A stretch of DNA of 52,689 nt, taken from positions 1 through 52,689 of the forward strand of contig NZ_LZLS01000050.1 of the NCBI RefSeq assembly GCF_001673365.1. The letters run 5' to 3'. The position numbers were made by a program, and so were the translations under genes. Shown here piece by piece: positions 1-14,305 of the stretch; position 1 is the first letter of the stretch; every line of letters starts with the position of its first letter. The notes beneath the pieces are model-generated. The model saw only the letters and a program-made list of their open reading frames with translations. It was not told the DNA's origin and did no database searches. The stretch is from Mycobacterium asiaticum (GTDB lineage Bacteria > Actinomycetota > Actinomycetes > Mycobacteriales > Mycobacteriaceae).

Positions 1-55
1 TTGTTAACCTGGCTGGACTATCGATGTGCGAGTCCCACAGCGATACTGGTACACA

Positions 56-262
56 TTAAAGAAACCACGGCGGGTGCGGTTCGGCACGCGGCGGTGCAGG
101 CGGCTGGGGTGCCTCGGCGCGTGGCGGCGCAGGTGGCGGTGCCTCGACGCGTGGCGAAGCGGCAGATGCCGGGCGCGGGCCGGAGCCTCGTACCTCCGGC
201 GGGCGTGTCCTGCCCTGGTCGGGCCGCACACGGTTGCGCAGGAATTCTTGGGGCTCGTTCAT
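56..262 (-). CDS. Proline-rich open frame divergent from gltB, possibly truncated
   Basis: The frame of 68 codons begins at an ATG that follows GAGGAG at a 4-5 base spacing, which is a good mycobacterial ribosome site. The product is rich in Pro, Ala, Arg and Glu, with PPAPPRAEAP-like repeats, and stops at a TAA at 56-58. In M. tuberculosis the gene divergent from gltB is Rv3860, an ESX-1-linked protein. The position and the proline-rich start would suit the N-terminal part of such a protein with a premature stop. The other two frames stay open further left, so a frameshift is possible. No domain can be recognised, and it may also be a chance frame. Confidence 0.3.
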   Translation of the reverse strand: MNEPQEFLRNRVRPDQGRTRPPEVRGSGPRPASAASPRVEAPPPAPPRAEAPQPPAPPRAEPHPPWFL

Positions 263-935
263 GGGCTCCTCGGATGCAAAGGCGACTCAACCATCGGCAT
301 TTCCGCAAACGCCGGACGATGAAGTCCAGTATCGGTCACCCCGTTGCCCGCCTCCGAGCGACTGCTGTGACGTTCGGATTCTTTTCTGTATTGTGCAAAC
401 TCCCCGAAGCCGCCTCGACGCTACCGTTGCGAACACCAGCGCGAATCCGACGCCGTTTCCCCCGCGATTGCTGCCACGCCTTATCGCGTGAGTTGTGACA
501 GCTGTGACACCCCCGGCACTGCGTGAGAGCTGCCGCGCGAAGCCCGCGCAAACACCCACAGCAAACTCAAGCCAACAACTCGGCCCGGCGCCGTCGCGGT
601 GCGATCCTCGCCACAGCTGGTGCGCACCTCGGCTGGCCGAAGCCTATGTCACAAGCCTGTAGCAGCGAATTTACGGAGCCGCCGGTCAAAAGGTTAGTAT
701 GGGTAAGTTGGCATGTCAGGCGGTTTTTGTCATATCGTTTTACGACTTGTCGAAACCAGGTAACAGGGCCACCGTTCAACGCTGCACGGACGTATCCCTG
801 ACCGGATTATCTCCGTTTGGCGGACAGCCTATCGACGAGACCGAAGGGGTCCAGCCCGCAACCTCTGGGTGCGGTCCCCGATCGGAGAAAGTCGATCCGC
901 AAAGCGGCCGTGCAGAAAGTCTGCTGAAGGGTTAG
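263..935. other. Intergenic leader region of gltB
   Basis: I see no convincing gene here. The stretch 690-770 is relatively AT-rich and could hold the gltB promoter. A 78-codon plus-strand frame (699-935) has an AAAGG before its ATG and ends on the base before the GTG at 936, but its composition is unlike its neighbours and it resembles nothing known to me. It could be an upstream leader frame coupled to gltB, and I do not call it a gene. Confidence 0.4.
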
Positions 936-941
936 GTGGGA

Positions 942-5517
<4,576 letters not shown>

Positions 5518-5525
<8 letters not shown>

Positions 5526-6984
5526 CCCGAGTGGTTTTCTGAAGTACACGCACCGGGAGCTGCCCAAGCGGCGTCCCGTGCCGTTGCGGTTGAAGGACTG
5601 GAACGAGGTCTACGAGGATTTCGATATCGAGACCTTGCGCCACCAGGCGACCCGCTGCATGGACTGCGGTATTCCCTTCTGCCACAACGGGTGTCCGCTG
5701 GGCAACCTGATTCCGGAATGGAATGACCTGGTACGGCGGGGCCGGTTCCGCGACGCGATCGAGCGGCTGCACGCCACGAACAACTTCCCCGACTTCACCG
5801 GCCGGCTGTGTCCGGCGCCGTGTGAGCCGGCGTGCGTGCTGGGCATCAACCAGGATCCGGTGACCATCAAGCAGATCGAGCTGGAGATCATCGACAAGGC
5901 CTTCGACGAAGGCTGGGTGGAGCCGGTGGTGCCGCACTGCGAGACCGGGAAGACGGTCGCCGTGGTGGGGTCTGGCCCGGCTGGACTGGCTGCGGCGCAA
6001 CAACTTACGCGGGCCGGGCACGAGGTCACCGTGTTCGAGCGCGAGGACCGCATCGGTGGGCTGCTGCGCTACGGCATTCCCGAGTTCAAGATGGAAAAGC
6101 GCGTTCTGGACCGGCGGCTGAAGCAGATGACGGCTGAGGGCACGCAGTTCCGCGCCGGTATCAATGTCGGTGCAGATTTGACCGCTGAGCAGCTGCTGTC
6201 CGACTTTGATGCGGTGGTGCTCGCCGGTGGGGCCACCGCCTGGCGTGACTTGCCGATCCCGGGGCGCGACCTGGACGGCATTCACCAGGCGATGGAGTAT
6301 CTGCCGTGGGGCAACCGGGTGCAGGAGGGCGATGACGTCCTCGGACCCGACGGCGAGCCGCCGATCACCGCCAAGGACAAGAAGGTCGTGATCATCGGCG
6401 GGGGCGACACCGGTGCGGACTGCCTGGGCACCGCCCACCGTCAGGGGGCGGCCAGCATCCACCAGTTCGAGATCATGCCGCGTCCGCCGGAAACCCGCGC
6501 CGCGTCGACCCCGTGGCCGACCTACCCGTTGATGTACCGGGTCGCATCGGCGCACGAAGAGGGCGGCGAGCGGGTGTTCTCGGTGAACACTGAGGAGTTC
6601 CTTGGCGAGGACGGTCACGTCTCGGCACTCAAGGTGCATGAGGTGGCCATGAAGGACGGCAAGTTCGTCAAGGTCGAGGACTCCGATTTCGAACTCGAGG
6701 CCGACCTGGTGTTGCTGGCGATGGGATTTGTCGGTCCGGAGAAGCCGGGTCTGCTCACCGAGCTGGGCGTGAAGTTCACCGAGCGTGGCAACGTCGCCCG
6801 CAGCGACGACTACGAGACATCGGTGCCCGGCGTGTTCGTAGCTGGCGACATGGGTCGCGGCCAGTCACTGATCGTATGGGCGATTGCTGAGGGCCGCTCC
6901 GCAGCTGCAGCCGTCGACCGGTTCTTGATGGGGTCCAGCGCGTTGCCGGCGCCGATCAAGCCGACCGCAGCCCCGCTCGTCTAA
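5518..6984 (+). CDS. gltD: Glutamate synthase small subunit
   Basis: The 488-residue protein passes electrons from NADPH through FAD and two 4Fe-4S clusters to GltB. The N-terminal region carries the cluster cysteines ([14 protein letters not shown] near 40-53, then CPAPCEPAC near 101-109). The FAD-binding motif [12 protein letters not shown] is near 147 and a second nucleotide-binding motif, [11 protein letters not shown], is near 293. The ATG lies inside the last codons of gltB, an 8-base overlap that implies translational coupling. The family and length match the usual bacterial GltD. Start and identity are secure. Confidence 0.97.
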
Positions 6985-7132
6985 CCACACCAGTCACATA
7001 CGAAACATTTGATAAAACTCCGGCGCGTCGTGGGACGTTTGCCAGCCCCCAGGTGTCTAATAACAATCTGTGGGCTCGGTCACACACGGGTCGTGATACC
7101 AGCCCCGATTGCGTAGAACGATCGCGGGAGTG

Positions 7133-7279
7133 ATGACTGTGCACATGAACCCAGTTCCCCGGACCAAAATGGCGCGTATGGCCTGGTCACTGCTACGGCA
7201 TCCAGTGAAAAGCCGTGAGTTCCCCGCCCGGAACGAGCGCTTGATCACGGCAGACGAACTGCTGCGTTTTGCCGTCTGA
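7133..7279 (+). CDS. Small protein downstream of gltD, Rv3857c-like position
   Basis: This 48-codon frame begins at an ATG just after GGGAG and runs with gltB-gltD. The product is basic, with Arg and Lys clusters, a short MARMAWSLL segment that could be a weak membrane or amphipathic helix, and an acidic-hydrophobic tail (ITADELLRFAV). M. tuberculosis has a short gene (Rv3857c, annotated as a possible membrane protein) in this place and orientation. I infer positional equivalence only, because I cannot compare the sequences here. Between gltD and this frame there are about 150 bases without another gene. Confidence 0.45.
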   Translation: MTVHMNPVPRTKMARMAWSLLRHPVKSREFPARNERLITADELLRFAV

Positions 7280-7336
7280 CCGAGCAGTTCCGCCTGGCGC
7301 TTGCCGGCGACTGGGTTAGCTGCTCGGGCAGCACCC

Positions 7337-8026
7337 TCAGTGCGGAGCCGGGCGCCACAGACCAGAGTCCCGGATCGCCTCGGCCAGCGGCTCAAGCACG
7401 GCGGACTCGTGGGGCGGCGCAAGGTAAACGATTCCGAGGTCCAGCCCTTCGGCGTGCAGGGCGGCCGCATTCTCGATGAGCTGCCCGTAGTTGCGGTCTT
7501 CGCCGAGACCGAGGTGGGCCGAAAGCGTGATCTCCTTGGGGTCGCGCCCGATGTCCGCGCAGCGCGCCGCCAGCACGTCCCGCTTGCGGGCGAACTCCTC
7601 GGGCGTTCCACCCGCGAAATTCCAGTGCTGCGCATAGCGTGCGGTCAGCGGCAGTGTGCGCTTCTCCCCGCTACCCCCAATGCAGATCGGCGGGTGTGGG
7701 CGCTGCGGACCCTTGGGCTCGTTGCGAGCGTCCTTGAGCTGATAGAACTTTCCGTCGAAGGTGGTCGTCTCTTCGCTGAGCAGGCTGATCAGCACCTGAC
7801 AGGCTTCCTCGAACCGGTCGAAGCGGTCCCTGACGCTGCCCAGCTCGATCCCGTACGCACCCGATTCCTCCTCGTTCCAGCCGGCGCCGATGCCCAACTC
7901 GAGGCGTCCGTTGGAGATGATGTCGAGTGCTGCGGCCATATTGGCCAGCACGGCGGGGTGGCGGTAGTGGATGCCGGTGACCAGGGTCCCCAACCGGAGC
8001 CGCTTGGTGGCTTGGGCCAGGGCGGT
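7337..8026 (-). pseudogene. LLM class F420-dependent oxidoreductase, 3' part (split by element)
   Basis: This is the C-terminal part (about 229 codons) of a luciferase-like monooxygenase fold protein of the F420-dependent kind. It contains LGTLVTGIHYRHPAVLAN, then GRLELGIGAGWNEEE and PPICIGGSGEKRTL, all typical of the family. It has no proper start: upstream of codon ALAQATKRL the sequence changes to that of the integrated element. The missing 5' part is at 17840-18012. Removing 8027-17841 leaves 861 bases, 287 codons including the stop, in one open frame. The enzyme is therefore very likely inactive in this strain, and excision would restore it. Confidence 0.9.
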
Positions 8027-8047
8027 AAGGCTTGCGCGTTGGTACAC
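8004..8047. other. attL, left attachment site
   Basis: Chromosomal LLM coding sequence ends at 8024, the crossover GT is 8025-8026, and the element arm is 8027-8047. Its reverse complement begins GTGTAC and includes GCGCAA, the same words at the same distances from GT as in the other element arm at 17819-17839. The integrase ribosome site starts four bases further on. Confidence 0.85.
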
Positions 8048-8071
8048 CCCTAGGAGGTAGGGTAAACGGTT

Positions 8072-9517
8072 ATGGCAGTAGACCACGAGAAGCCGCGGCG
8101 CGCAGGCATTTACGTGCGCATATCGCAGGACAGCACCGGCAAGAAAGCCGGGGTGGAACGGCAGCTCAAGGAGTGCAAGACGCTAGCGCGGCGACTGAAA
8201 TGGAGGGTAGTCGACACCTACGACGACAACGACATCAGCGCATACAGCGGCAGCATGAGACCGGGATTCGAGGCACTGCTCGACGCCATTGAGAAGGGTC
8301 GGATCGACGCGATCGTGTGCTGGCATCCGGACCGGCTGTACCGGCGAGTCAAGGATTTGCAGCGGCTGTTGGAGATGACGGACGCCGGAGTGGTCGTCAC
8401 CAGTGTCAACGGCGGCGAGCTGGATTTGAGCACCGCCACCGGGAAGATGGTCGCGCGCATCCTCGGGTCGGTGGCGGAGCAAGAGAGCGAGCACAAGGGG
8501 GAACGGCGGCGCGCTGCCAACCTGGACCGGGCGATCAAAGGTGCCTGGCGCGCGGACGGACCGCGGGTATTCGGCTACACCCAGGGCGGCAACGGGGAGC
8601 CGGGAGAGCCGGTACCGGATGAGGCCAAGCTTCTGGTCCAAGCTGCCGAAGATGTTCTCAACAATGTCTCGCTCCGGTCCATCGCGGTGGCATGGAATCA
8701 GCGGGGGCTGCGCACACCCCAAGCCAAGACCGGCAAGAAGAAGGGCGGGATGCCTTGGAGCAACCTGTCCCTCCGGCGCACCCTGATGCGGCCGGTCTAC
8801 GCGGGCCTGCTTACCTACACAGACCCGGAAGGGAAGCGCCAGCTCACCGGTGGGGACTGGGAGCCGCTGTGGACGGTGGACATTCACGAGGCGCTGGTTC
8901 AAGTTCTGACCGATCCGGAGAGACGGCCGGCGAGTCGGTTCGAACGCAAATACCTTGGCAGCGGCATCTACGTGTGCGGGGTGTGCGGTGATCGGCTGTA
9001 CGCCAACTGCCCGCGACCAGGGCGTTTCATCTATCGCTGCCGCAAGGCGCACCTGGGACGGACGGGCGCACCAATCGACGAGATCGTCGAGGCAGTGGCC
9101 CTGAGCGTGTTGTCCGAGACGAACATTGTCGAGCGGCTGGTGAAGCAGGAGCCGGGAATCGACACCGTGACCCTGCGGGCCGAGCGCACCGCTTTGGAAG
9201 CACGGAAGGCGGGCCTGGCGGAGCTATTCGCAGAAGGCGTGCTGGACGGCAACGCAGTCCGCCGGGAGTCCGAGAAGCTCGGAATCAAGATCGCGGCGAT
9301 CACCACGGCGCTGACCGATGCGGCTCGGAGGTGTACCGCCGCCACGCTGCTCGTGGATGGACCCGAGCAACTGCGGACGCACTGGGCGGCGGCGTCACCG
9401 GACATCCGCGGCAAGGTGGTCGACGAGCTGATGACGGTGACGGTAAATCCGCAACCGGACGGCTGGCGGTCGCGCGGATTCGACCCAAGCCTCATCGTGA
9501 TCGAACCAAGGTCGTGA
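8072..9517 (+). CDS. Large serine recombinase (integrase)
   Basis: The 481-residue enzyme would catalyse attP x attB integration of this element. The N-terminal resolvase fold (about 10-150) has the nucleophile Ser18 in the motif YVRISQDS and the usual QE(S/N)xxKGERRR-like helix end near 140. A recombinase DNA-binding domain covers about 165-285. A zinc ribbon has Cys302, Cys305, Cys313 and Cys323, and a coiled coil (about 370-410) lies between the ribbon and the C-terminus. AGGAGG at 8052-8057 precedes the ATG. The gene sits 25 bases inside attL, as is usual for such elements. A directionality factor is not obvious; the small helix-turn-helix gene at 12958 is one candidate. Confidence 0.95.
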   Translation: MAVDHEKPRRAGIYVRISQDSTGKKAGVERQLKECKTLARRLKWRVVDTYDDNDISAYSGSMRPGFEALLDAIEKGRIDAIVCWHPDRLYRRVKDLQRLLEMTDAGVVVTSVNGGELDLSTATGKMVARILGSVAEQESEHKGERRRAANLDRAIKGAWRADGPRVFGYTQGGNGEPGEPVPDEAKLLVQAAEDVLNNVSLRSIAVAWNQRGLRTPQAKTGKKKGGMPWSNLSLRRTLMRPVYAGLLTYTDPEGKRQLTGGDWEPLWTVDIHEALVQVLTDPERRPASRFERKYLGSGIYVCGVCGDRLYANCPRPGRFIYRCRKAHLGRTGAPIDEIVEAVALSVLSETNIVERLVKQEPGIDTVTLRAERTALEARKAGLAELFAEGVLDGNAVRRESEKLGIKIAAITTALTDAARRCTAATLLVDGPEQLRTHWAAASPDIRGKVVDELMTVTVNPQPDGWRSRGFDPSLIVIEPRS

Positions 9518-9638
9518 TGATGCACCGGCTGCGCACCGTATTCGACGTAATGGTCTCCAGTACCGTCCAGCCAGTACTGCAGCGCGGCCCCGGCTTCGAC
9601 CCCGACTACCTCATTATCACGTGGCGGGCCTGCTAGGG

Positions 9639-10495
9639 ATGGCCACTCTTCATGAGCTTTTCGAGTCCGAATTCCGTTACGGCACATTGAATTGCGCAAT
9701 GACGTTCTCCGCCGACTTTGGCCAGACGGTCTGCGAAGCGATGGCTCGGGTGTACCTAGCGTTCGATGAATACGCATGTTTTCTCGCCTACTACGTCACC
9801 GAAGAATTCGCCACACGTGAGAAGCTGCAAATTCTCCTCGACCAGTACGAAGACTCCTTGAGCCGTTGTCGCGGTGTCAACTCGGCCATGAGCCACCCGA
9901 TCTATGAACCATCGTGGGTATGGTCCTACGAGCTGGTGTTTACCGGACGCGTCATCCTGTATGTTGACGCCACCCTCGACGACCCCACAAAGCAAGCATT
10001 GGTCGCAGCGGGCCACGCTAGAAAGTTGCGCGTGCAGATACGCGACAGGAGCTGGGAGCAATTTGTGAACGAGGACGAAAAGCCCCTGGCCTTCATCAGC
10101 CACGATTCGCGGGATAAGCCATTCGTGGCGGAACTAGCGCAGAAGCTGCGCAGCGTACTGTGTCCCGTTTGGTACGACGAATTCTCACTGAAACCAGGTG
10201 ACAGTCTCCGCGAATCGATAGACGCCGGGATGCGGGACAGCGAGCGGTGCGTTGTCGTACTCTCACCGAACTTCCTGAGTAACCCCGGCTGGGGCAAAGC
10301 CGAATTCAACGCCGCCATGAACAAGCACATAACCTCCGGCGGCAACGTCGTCATCCCGATCTGGCATGGCGTGACGCGGGCAGAGGTTGCAGATTACAGC
10401 CCACTCGTCGCGGACATCGTTGCCATCAACACCGACGTCGGTGTGGACGAGGTATTCCAACGGCTCCACCGGGTACTGATGGGCCACGACCCGCG

Positions 10496-10499
<4 letters not shown>
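9639..10499 (+). CDS. TIR-domain protein with unknown N-terminal domain
   Basis: The product (286 residues) has a C-terminal TIR domain at about 148-285. It starts with PLAFISHDSRDKPF and continues through VWYDEFSLKPGDSL and CVVVLSPNFLSNPGWGKAEF. Glu222 in WGKAEF is at the position of the catalytic glutamate of NAD-cleaving TIR enzymes. The first 145 residues contain a Tyr- and Phe-rich helical part (YLAFDEYACFLAYYV) and match nothing I recognise. Base use is visibly less GC-rich than the chromosome, suggesting a separate history. ATG 9639 is preferred; an in-frame GTG at 9621 is possible, and neither has a strong ribosome site. A defence or superinfection-exclusion role is inferred from the domain and from its place beside the integrase. 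Confidence 0.85.
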
Positions 10500-10852
<353 letters not shown>

Positions 10853-11519
10853 ACAATCCGATCAATGATCTTCATCTGTACGACTGCACTGCGCCGGTCC
10901 TCCTCAACACACTCTTTGTGTCTTACCCCGTGGTGGGCGAAAGCACCAACGCCCCCGCCCGCGGTTGCATATACGGTTTGAATGTTACTAGCGGTTCACC
11001 CGGCGCAGGCTCGTTCCTGGTACCCGCGACATGGACCGCTACTGCAGCCGACGCGAATATTTCTCATTGACCGAAGCCCGGCCCTGCTCGGCTACTTCGT
11101 TCCCGCGCGGCAGCAGTTGATCATCAGGCACTTCCGCAGGACAGTGCGCAGCGCGCTCTGTACGGCGCTGCCGAGCACCGGCCCGATCATCCGGCCGTAA
11201 TTCAATTGCAGCCCAATCCGATTCCGCTCAACATCAGGGCAACACCTCGCATGTAAACGCTCGTCCATCGCTGCGTTCTGAAAGTCACGGGGGGGTACAC
11301 CGCGACATCCTGCCTGGCCCGCTTGGTCTGGCGACAGAGTTATTGGCCCCCTTGCCGGTGCGGTGGCTGTGCGCTTGACGGGGGCTTGAGGGGCAGCAGC
11401 TCCAATTATGTTGTGCTGCAACAGAATTCACGTCAGCAAACTTGAGTATCACTAGGTCGGGAGGCATAATTGGGGGTGTAAGCAGCGGCAGAGCGCCGCT
11501 ACTGATCGAAGGAGATTGC
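10853..11519. other. Gene-free stretch inside the element
   Basis: About 670 bases lie between the divergently read secreted-protein gene and the plus-strand gene at 11520. Open frames here (10982-11200 plus, 11092-11421 minus) lack ribosome sites and a coherent composition. The stretch is less GC-rich than its surroundings around 10850-11070 and probably holds the two divergent promoters. I found no repressor gene. Confidence 0.4.
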
Positions 11520-12017
11520 ATGATGGCAAACACCAACACCGCTGATGTGACCCCGCTGGACGAGACCCGCGAAGAGAAGGCAGCATCGCGGCAGCGGCAC
11601 CCGGCAGGCAACGCGGCTCCGGTGGCGACCGCGAGCGCCGGGGCGGTGAAGAAGGCAGCGGCCCCCGTGAAAACGGGAGACCCGGCAAAGAAAGCGACCC
11701 CGAAGGCAGCAGCGGCGACGCCGAAGGCGGACAAGCCAGCGGCCACAGACCAACCGGCGGGCAAGCCAGTAAAGCTGCGCTGGCAGTTCGGTGACGGCGG
11801 CTATGCGGAGCGGGAGGTTGAGGGCCAACAGGCCTATAGCGCCGGGCACGCGTACGCCATCCTGCCGGTGGAAGACCAGGAGGGGAAGTTCAGCGCCGTG
11901 GTCAAGGCGGATGACGGTGAGCCGCAGTACCTGGTCGAGGTGGGTGCGCACTCGAAGTGCTACCAGGCTTGCGTTGCACACCACCGAGGGCTTACGGCGC
12001 AGGCGCGACCCGCTTGA
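11520..12017 (+). CDS. Ala/Lys/Pro-rich element protein
   Basis: GAAGGAG precedes two adjacent ATG codons (11520 and 11523). The product has about 165 residues. Residues 20-85 are a low-complexity, basic Ala-Lys-Pro-Thr stretch reminiscent of histone H1 tails. Residues 88-155 look folded (LRWQFGDGGYAEREVEGQQ, then HAYAILPVEDQEGKF). I do not recognise the folded part. The basic tail suggests nucleic-acid binding, but this is inference. It is followed after 98 bases by a second plus-strand gene, and the pair runs against the capsid operon, from which it is separated by the hairpin at 12669. Confidence 0.6.
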   Translation: MMANTNTADVTPLDETREEKAASRQRHPAGNAAPVATASAGAVKKAAAPVKTGDPAKKATPKAAAATPKADKPAATDQPAGKPVKLRWQFGDGGYAEREVEGQQAYSAGHAYAILPVEDQEGKFSAVVKADDGEPQYLVEVGAHSKCYQACVAHHRGLTAQARPA

Positions 12018-12115
12018 CGCACCTTGCCGAGCAGGTGGGTGAGGGGAAGAACCCACCTGGCTCGGCCTGGCCTACCGGCATGGAGCCGGTGGACTTGGCT
12101 GAGAAGGGCGAGCCG

Positions 12116-12529
12116 ATGTACGACTTCGAGGAACACGAGCGCGAACCGCGCCTGATGTTGAACGCGGCGCTGTACGAAGCGCCAGGCGCGCGGCATGGCG
12201 CGGCGACCGGCCGGGTTCATCGCCCGAAGCCGAAGGCCTCCCGGCAGCGGCTCCCCGGACGCAGCATTCACGCCGAGCGCAAGGCGGTGGAGAAGGCGGC
12301 AACTGAGAAGGCCAGGCCGCTGACGTTGGACAGCTTCAAAGTGTTCGCGGCACAGGCTGCTGAGGTGGCAGCGCAGATAGCGTCGGGCACGCGTAAGGAG
12401 CAAACGGTGGAGCAAGGCGCGGACGTGTTCGAGTGGTACGTGGACCGCAAAACCGGCGCCACCGAGTACCGGCGGTACGGCGCGCAGACCAAGCGTGGCC
12501 AGGCCGAGACCCGCTGGCAGGATCGCTGA
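12116..12529 (+). CDS. Hypothetical basic element protein
   Basis: The 137-residue product starts at an ATG nine bases after AAGGG; an in-frame ATG at 12080 has no ribosome site. The N-terminal half is Arg/Lys-rich (RVHRPKPKASRQRLPGRS). The middle is Ala-rich and probably helical (about 65-100). The C-terminus has an aromatic and charged segment (VFEWYVDRKTGATEYRRYG). It is likely co-transcribed with the gene at 11520. No family recognised. Confidence 0.55.
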   Translation: MYDFEEHEREPRLMLNAALYEAPGARHGAATGRVHRPKPKASRQRLPGRSIHAERKAVEKAATEKARPLTLDSFKVFAAQAAEVAAQIASGTRKEQTVEQGADVFEWYVDRKTGATEYRRYGAQTKRGQAETRWQDR

Positions 12530-12668
12530 AACGCGGCGCACTGATGCGACGGCCGATGCCGGTGACGCGGGTGGGCTGCGAGGGTGCCGAAAGGAAACTG
12601 CCCCGACGCCTGGTACGAGACGGCGCGGCGGCGCGCGGCCAGGCGCACCCCCACTTAGGTGGAAGGAA

Positions 12669-12706
12669 CCACCGGCCGCGGGCAAAGGATGATCCGCGGC
12701 CGGTGG
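12669..12706. terminator. Perfect 13-bp hairpin between convergent element operons
   Basis: CCACCGGCCGCGG (12669-12681) is exactly repeated in inverse at 12694-12706 around a 12-base loop. It lies between the plus-strand pair ending at 12529 and the minus-strand operon ending at 12791. There is no T-run, which is common for mycobacterial intrinsic terminators. It probably ends transcription from both sides. Confidence 0.65.
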
Positions 12707-12790
12707 CCCTCGGGTGTCGGCGCAGGCGGTCTGAGAGAGAGAAACGCCGCGCAGCGACACAACCGGTAGGCCGTGGCACCGACCTACCGA

Positions 12791-12961
12791 CTACCGAGGT
12801 TTCTTGGGTGCCGCCTTCCGTGGCTTCGGAGGAGCGGCGACCAAGAGCTGCCAGCCGTGGTACTGGGCGGGAAGCTGCCCGGATGCGGCGGCGGCGTCGA
12901 TCTCCGCAACGGTCTTGCCGTGTAGTTCGGCGGCAGCCTCCCCGGTGCACCAGGTGGTCAT
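12791..12961 (-). CDS. Small HTH-like protein, last gene of the capsid operon
   Basis: The 56-residue product starts at an ATG that overlaps the TGA of the preceding gene (ATGA). The pattern CTGEAAAELHGKTVAEIDAAAASGQLPAQYHGWQLLV is that of a short excisionase-like or MerR-like winged helix, followed by a basic PKPRKAAPKKPR tail. It is one of two candidates for a recombination directionality factor, alone or with its upstream partner. Assignment is by pattern only. Confidence 0.6.
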   Translation of the reverse strand: MTTWCTGEAAAELHGKTVAEIDAAAASGQLPAQYHGWQLLVAAPPKPRKAAPKKPR

Positions 12962-13128
12962 GCCGTGATCCCTGCGATGAGCGCGGGCTGCACCCACATC
13001 ACGCCGTCCCAGTAGCTCTTGAGGATGCGCTGTTGGACCAGCTCGATCACGCGGCTCTCACTGAGGTTGAGCTGCTGCGCGCACTGGCCCACGGTGAGGT
13101 AGTCGTCCCATTCCTCGCCGTAATACAT
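12958..13128 (-). CDS. Helix-turn-helix protein, excisionase-like
   Basis: The 56-residue product begins MYYGEEWDDYLTVGQCAQQL and contains LTVGQCAQQLNLSESRVIEL, a clear helix-turn-helix of the MerR/excisionase type, followed by a short wing (YWDGVMWVQPAL). The gene follows the capsid stop after one base and overlaps its successor by ATGA, so it belongs to the same operon. In phiRv1 a small excisionase controls the direction of the serine integrase, and this protein could do the same. It is below usual ORF-length cut-offs and easily missed. Confidence 0.7.
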   Translation of the reverse strand: MYYGEEWDDYLTVGQCAQQLNLSESRVIELVQQRILKSYWDGVMWVQPALIAGITA

Positions 13129-13129
13129 G

Positions 13130-14305
13130 TCAGGCCGTCAGGTCGCAGACCGCGAACGCGGACGGCCGCAGCACCCCGATACCGAAGCGACCCTCACCAC
13201 GAGCCACGAACTGATTTTTCGTAAATAGCACTCCGGAGGCGTCCACAGCGATGTGGGCGTCCTGACGGACGTAGACGCGCAGCTTGCTGAAGTCTCCGAG
13301 TACGGCTGTGCCTTGGGGAATGCTCGGTGTGACGACGCGCTTGAGGCCGGTGCCGAACACATTCTCCGACGTGCCGAACCCGTTGCCGCTGTCATTCTCG
13401 TAGCCACCGGACAAGAAGCCGCCGGAGGTGCCCCACCGGGTGAGGTCGATCGCTTGCGCGTCGGCGGGGTGCAGCGCCCAGCCGGTCGGGGTCTCGCCCT
13501 TGACCTGTAGAGCGGTGAGGGCCGAGCGCAGCGTGGTGATGGGGTCGGTGGCGAACGCGACCGTTGTTAGACCGGGCGTTGCGAGTAGGCCCAGCATGTT
13601 CTCACCGGTGCCATCACCGGAGACGATCTGCGCCTCCAAGCCGTCGAGCACGCCGGCGACCATTTCATTGGTCAGCCACGTGACGAATTCCTCGTGGTCG
13701 TACCACAGCCGCAGGGGGGTCGGCTCGCTCAAATGCGCTACGACCCTTGCCCTGTCGGTCTTGGGCGTCACGGTCAAGGTCGAGGTGGGCTTGACTGCGT
13801 TGTCTGCGACCGCGGTCGCCGTGTTGGTCCTGGCGGACTGAACGAAGTATTCGAAGGCGTTGCCACTCAGGCCGAGGCGGTTGGAGAACAGGTCGATGAG
13901 TCGCTGTGGTCGAGCCATCGGAATGACCTGCGGCTCGATGAACTGGGGGATGTCGATGCTGCCGGAGACGACGACGCGGCGTTCCAGGCCGTCGCCGCCC
14001 ATCGACCGGTGCAGCTTCTCGGCTACCTGCTGCGCCCACATCCGGCCGTAGCTCATTGCATCTATGCCGCTACCGGTGATGGCGTGCGAGCCGCAACGCT
14101 CCAATTCTCGGCGGGTCTCGGCAATGTGCTGGTCCAAATCCCCGAGCGTCGAGCGATAGACCCGCATTTCGGCGTCCTCGGCGTCGGTGAGTTCGTCGCG
14201 GCCCTCGCGCTTGGCGTTGAGCAGCAACCGCTCAGCGGCGGCGCGCTCAGCCGCGCGGCGGGATTCCAGCTTCTGAAGGAAGGAGGCAGTAATAGTTCCG
14301 GGCAT
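13130..14305 (-). CDS. HK97-type major capsid protein
   Basis: The 391-residue product has an N-terminal coiled-coil delta-like region (about 5-75, rich in Arg, Ala and Glu). An HK97-fold shell domain follows, recognisable in the SIDIPQFIEP, EPTPLRLWYDHEEFV and GDGTGENMLGLL segments and in the C-terminal YVRQDAHIAVDAS...FTKNQFVARGEGRFG. The last is the usual end of this family. There is no separate prohead protease, portal or terminase gene nearby. A capsid without packaging genes is what phage satellites that redirect a helper phage carry. The ATG at 14305 lacks a strong ribosome site. A longer in-frame reading upstream exists but is unlikely. Confidence 0.88.
   Translation of the reverse strand: MPGTITASFLQKLESRRAAERAAAERLLLNAKREGRDELTDAEDAEMRVYRSTLGDLDQHIAETRRELERCGSHAITGSGIDAMSYGRMWAQQVAEKLHRSMGGDGLERRVVVSGSIDIPQFIEPQVIPMARPQRLIDLFSNRLGLSGNAFEYFVQSARTNTATAVADNAVKPTSTLTVTPKTDRARVVAHLSEPTPLRLWYDHEEFVTWLTNEMVAGVLDGLEAQIVSGDGTGENMLGLLATPGLTTVAFATDPITTLRSALTALQVKGETPTGWALHPADAQAIDLTRWGTSGGFLSGGYENDSGNGFGTSENVFGTGLKRVVTPSIPQGTAVLGDFSKLRVYVRQDAHIAVDASGVLFTKNQFVARGEGRFGIGVLRPSAFAVCDLTA

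Noticed and set aside
1..498. 165-codon plus-strand frame at the left edge
   Set aside because: Arg/Ala-rich product with no motif and no ribosome site, overlapping better-supported minus-strand sequence. It looks like a high-GC chance frame.
699..935. 78-codon frame ending directly before gltB
   Set aside because: It has an acceptable ribosome site but an unbiased composition and no recognisable features. It is kept only as a remark in the leader region.
7337..8086. Complete 249-codon oxidoreductase beginning inside the integrase gene
   Set aside because: The first 20 codons derive from the element and integrase antisense strand. The true N-terminus is at 17840-18012.
11092..11421. Minus-strand frame with a faintly SRPBCC-like C-terminus
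   Set aside because: No ribosome site, mixed composition, and similarity too weak to call a gene or remnant.
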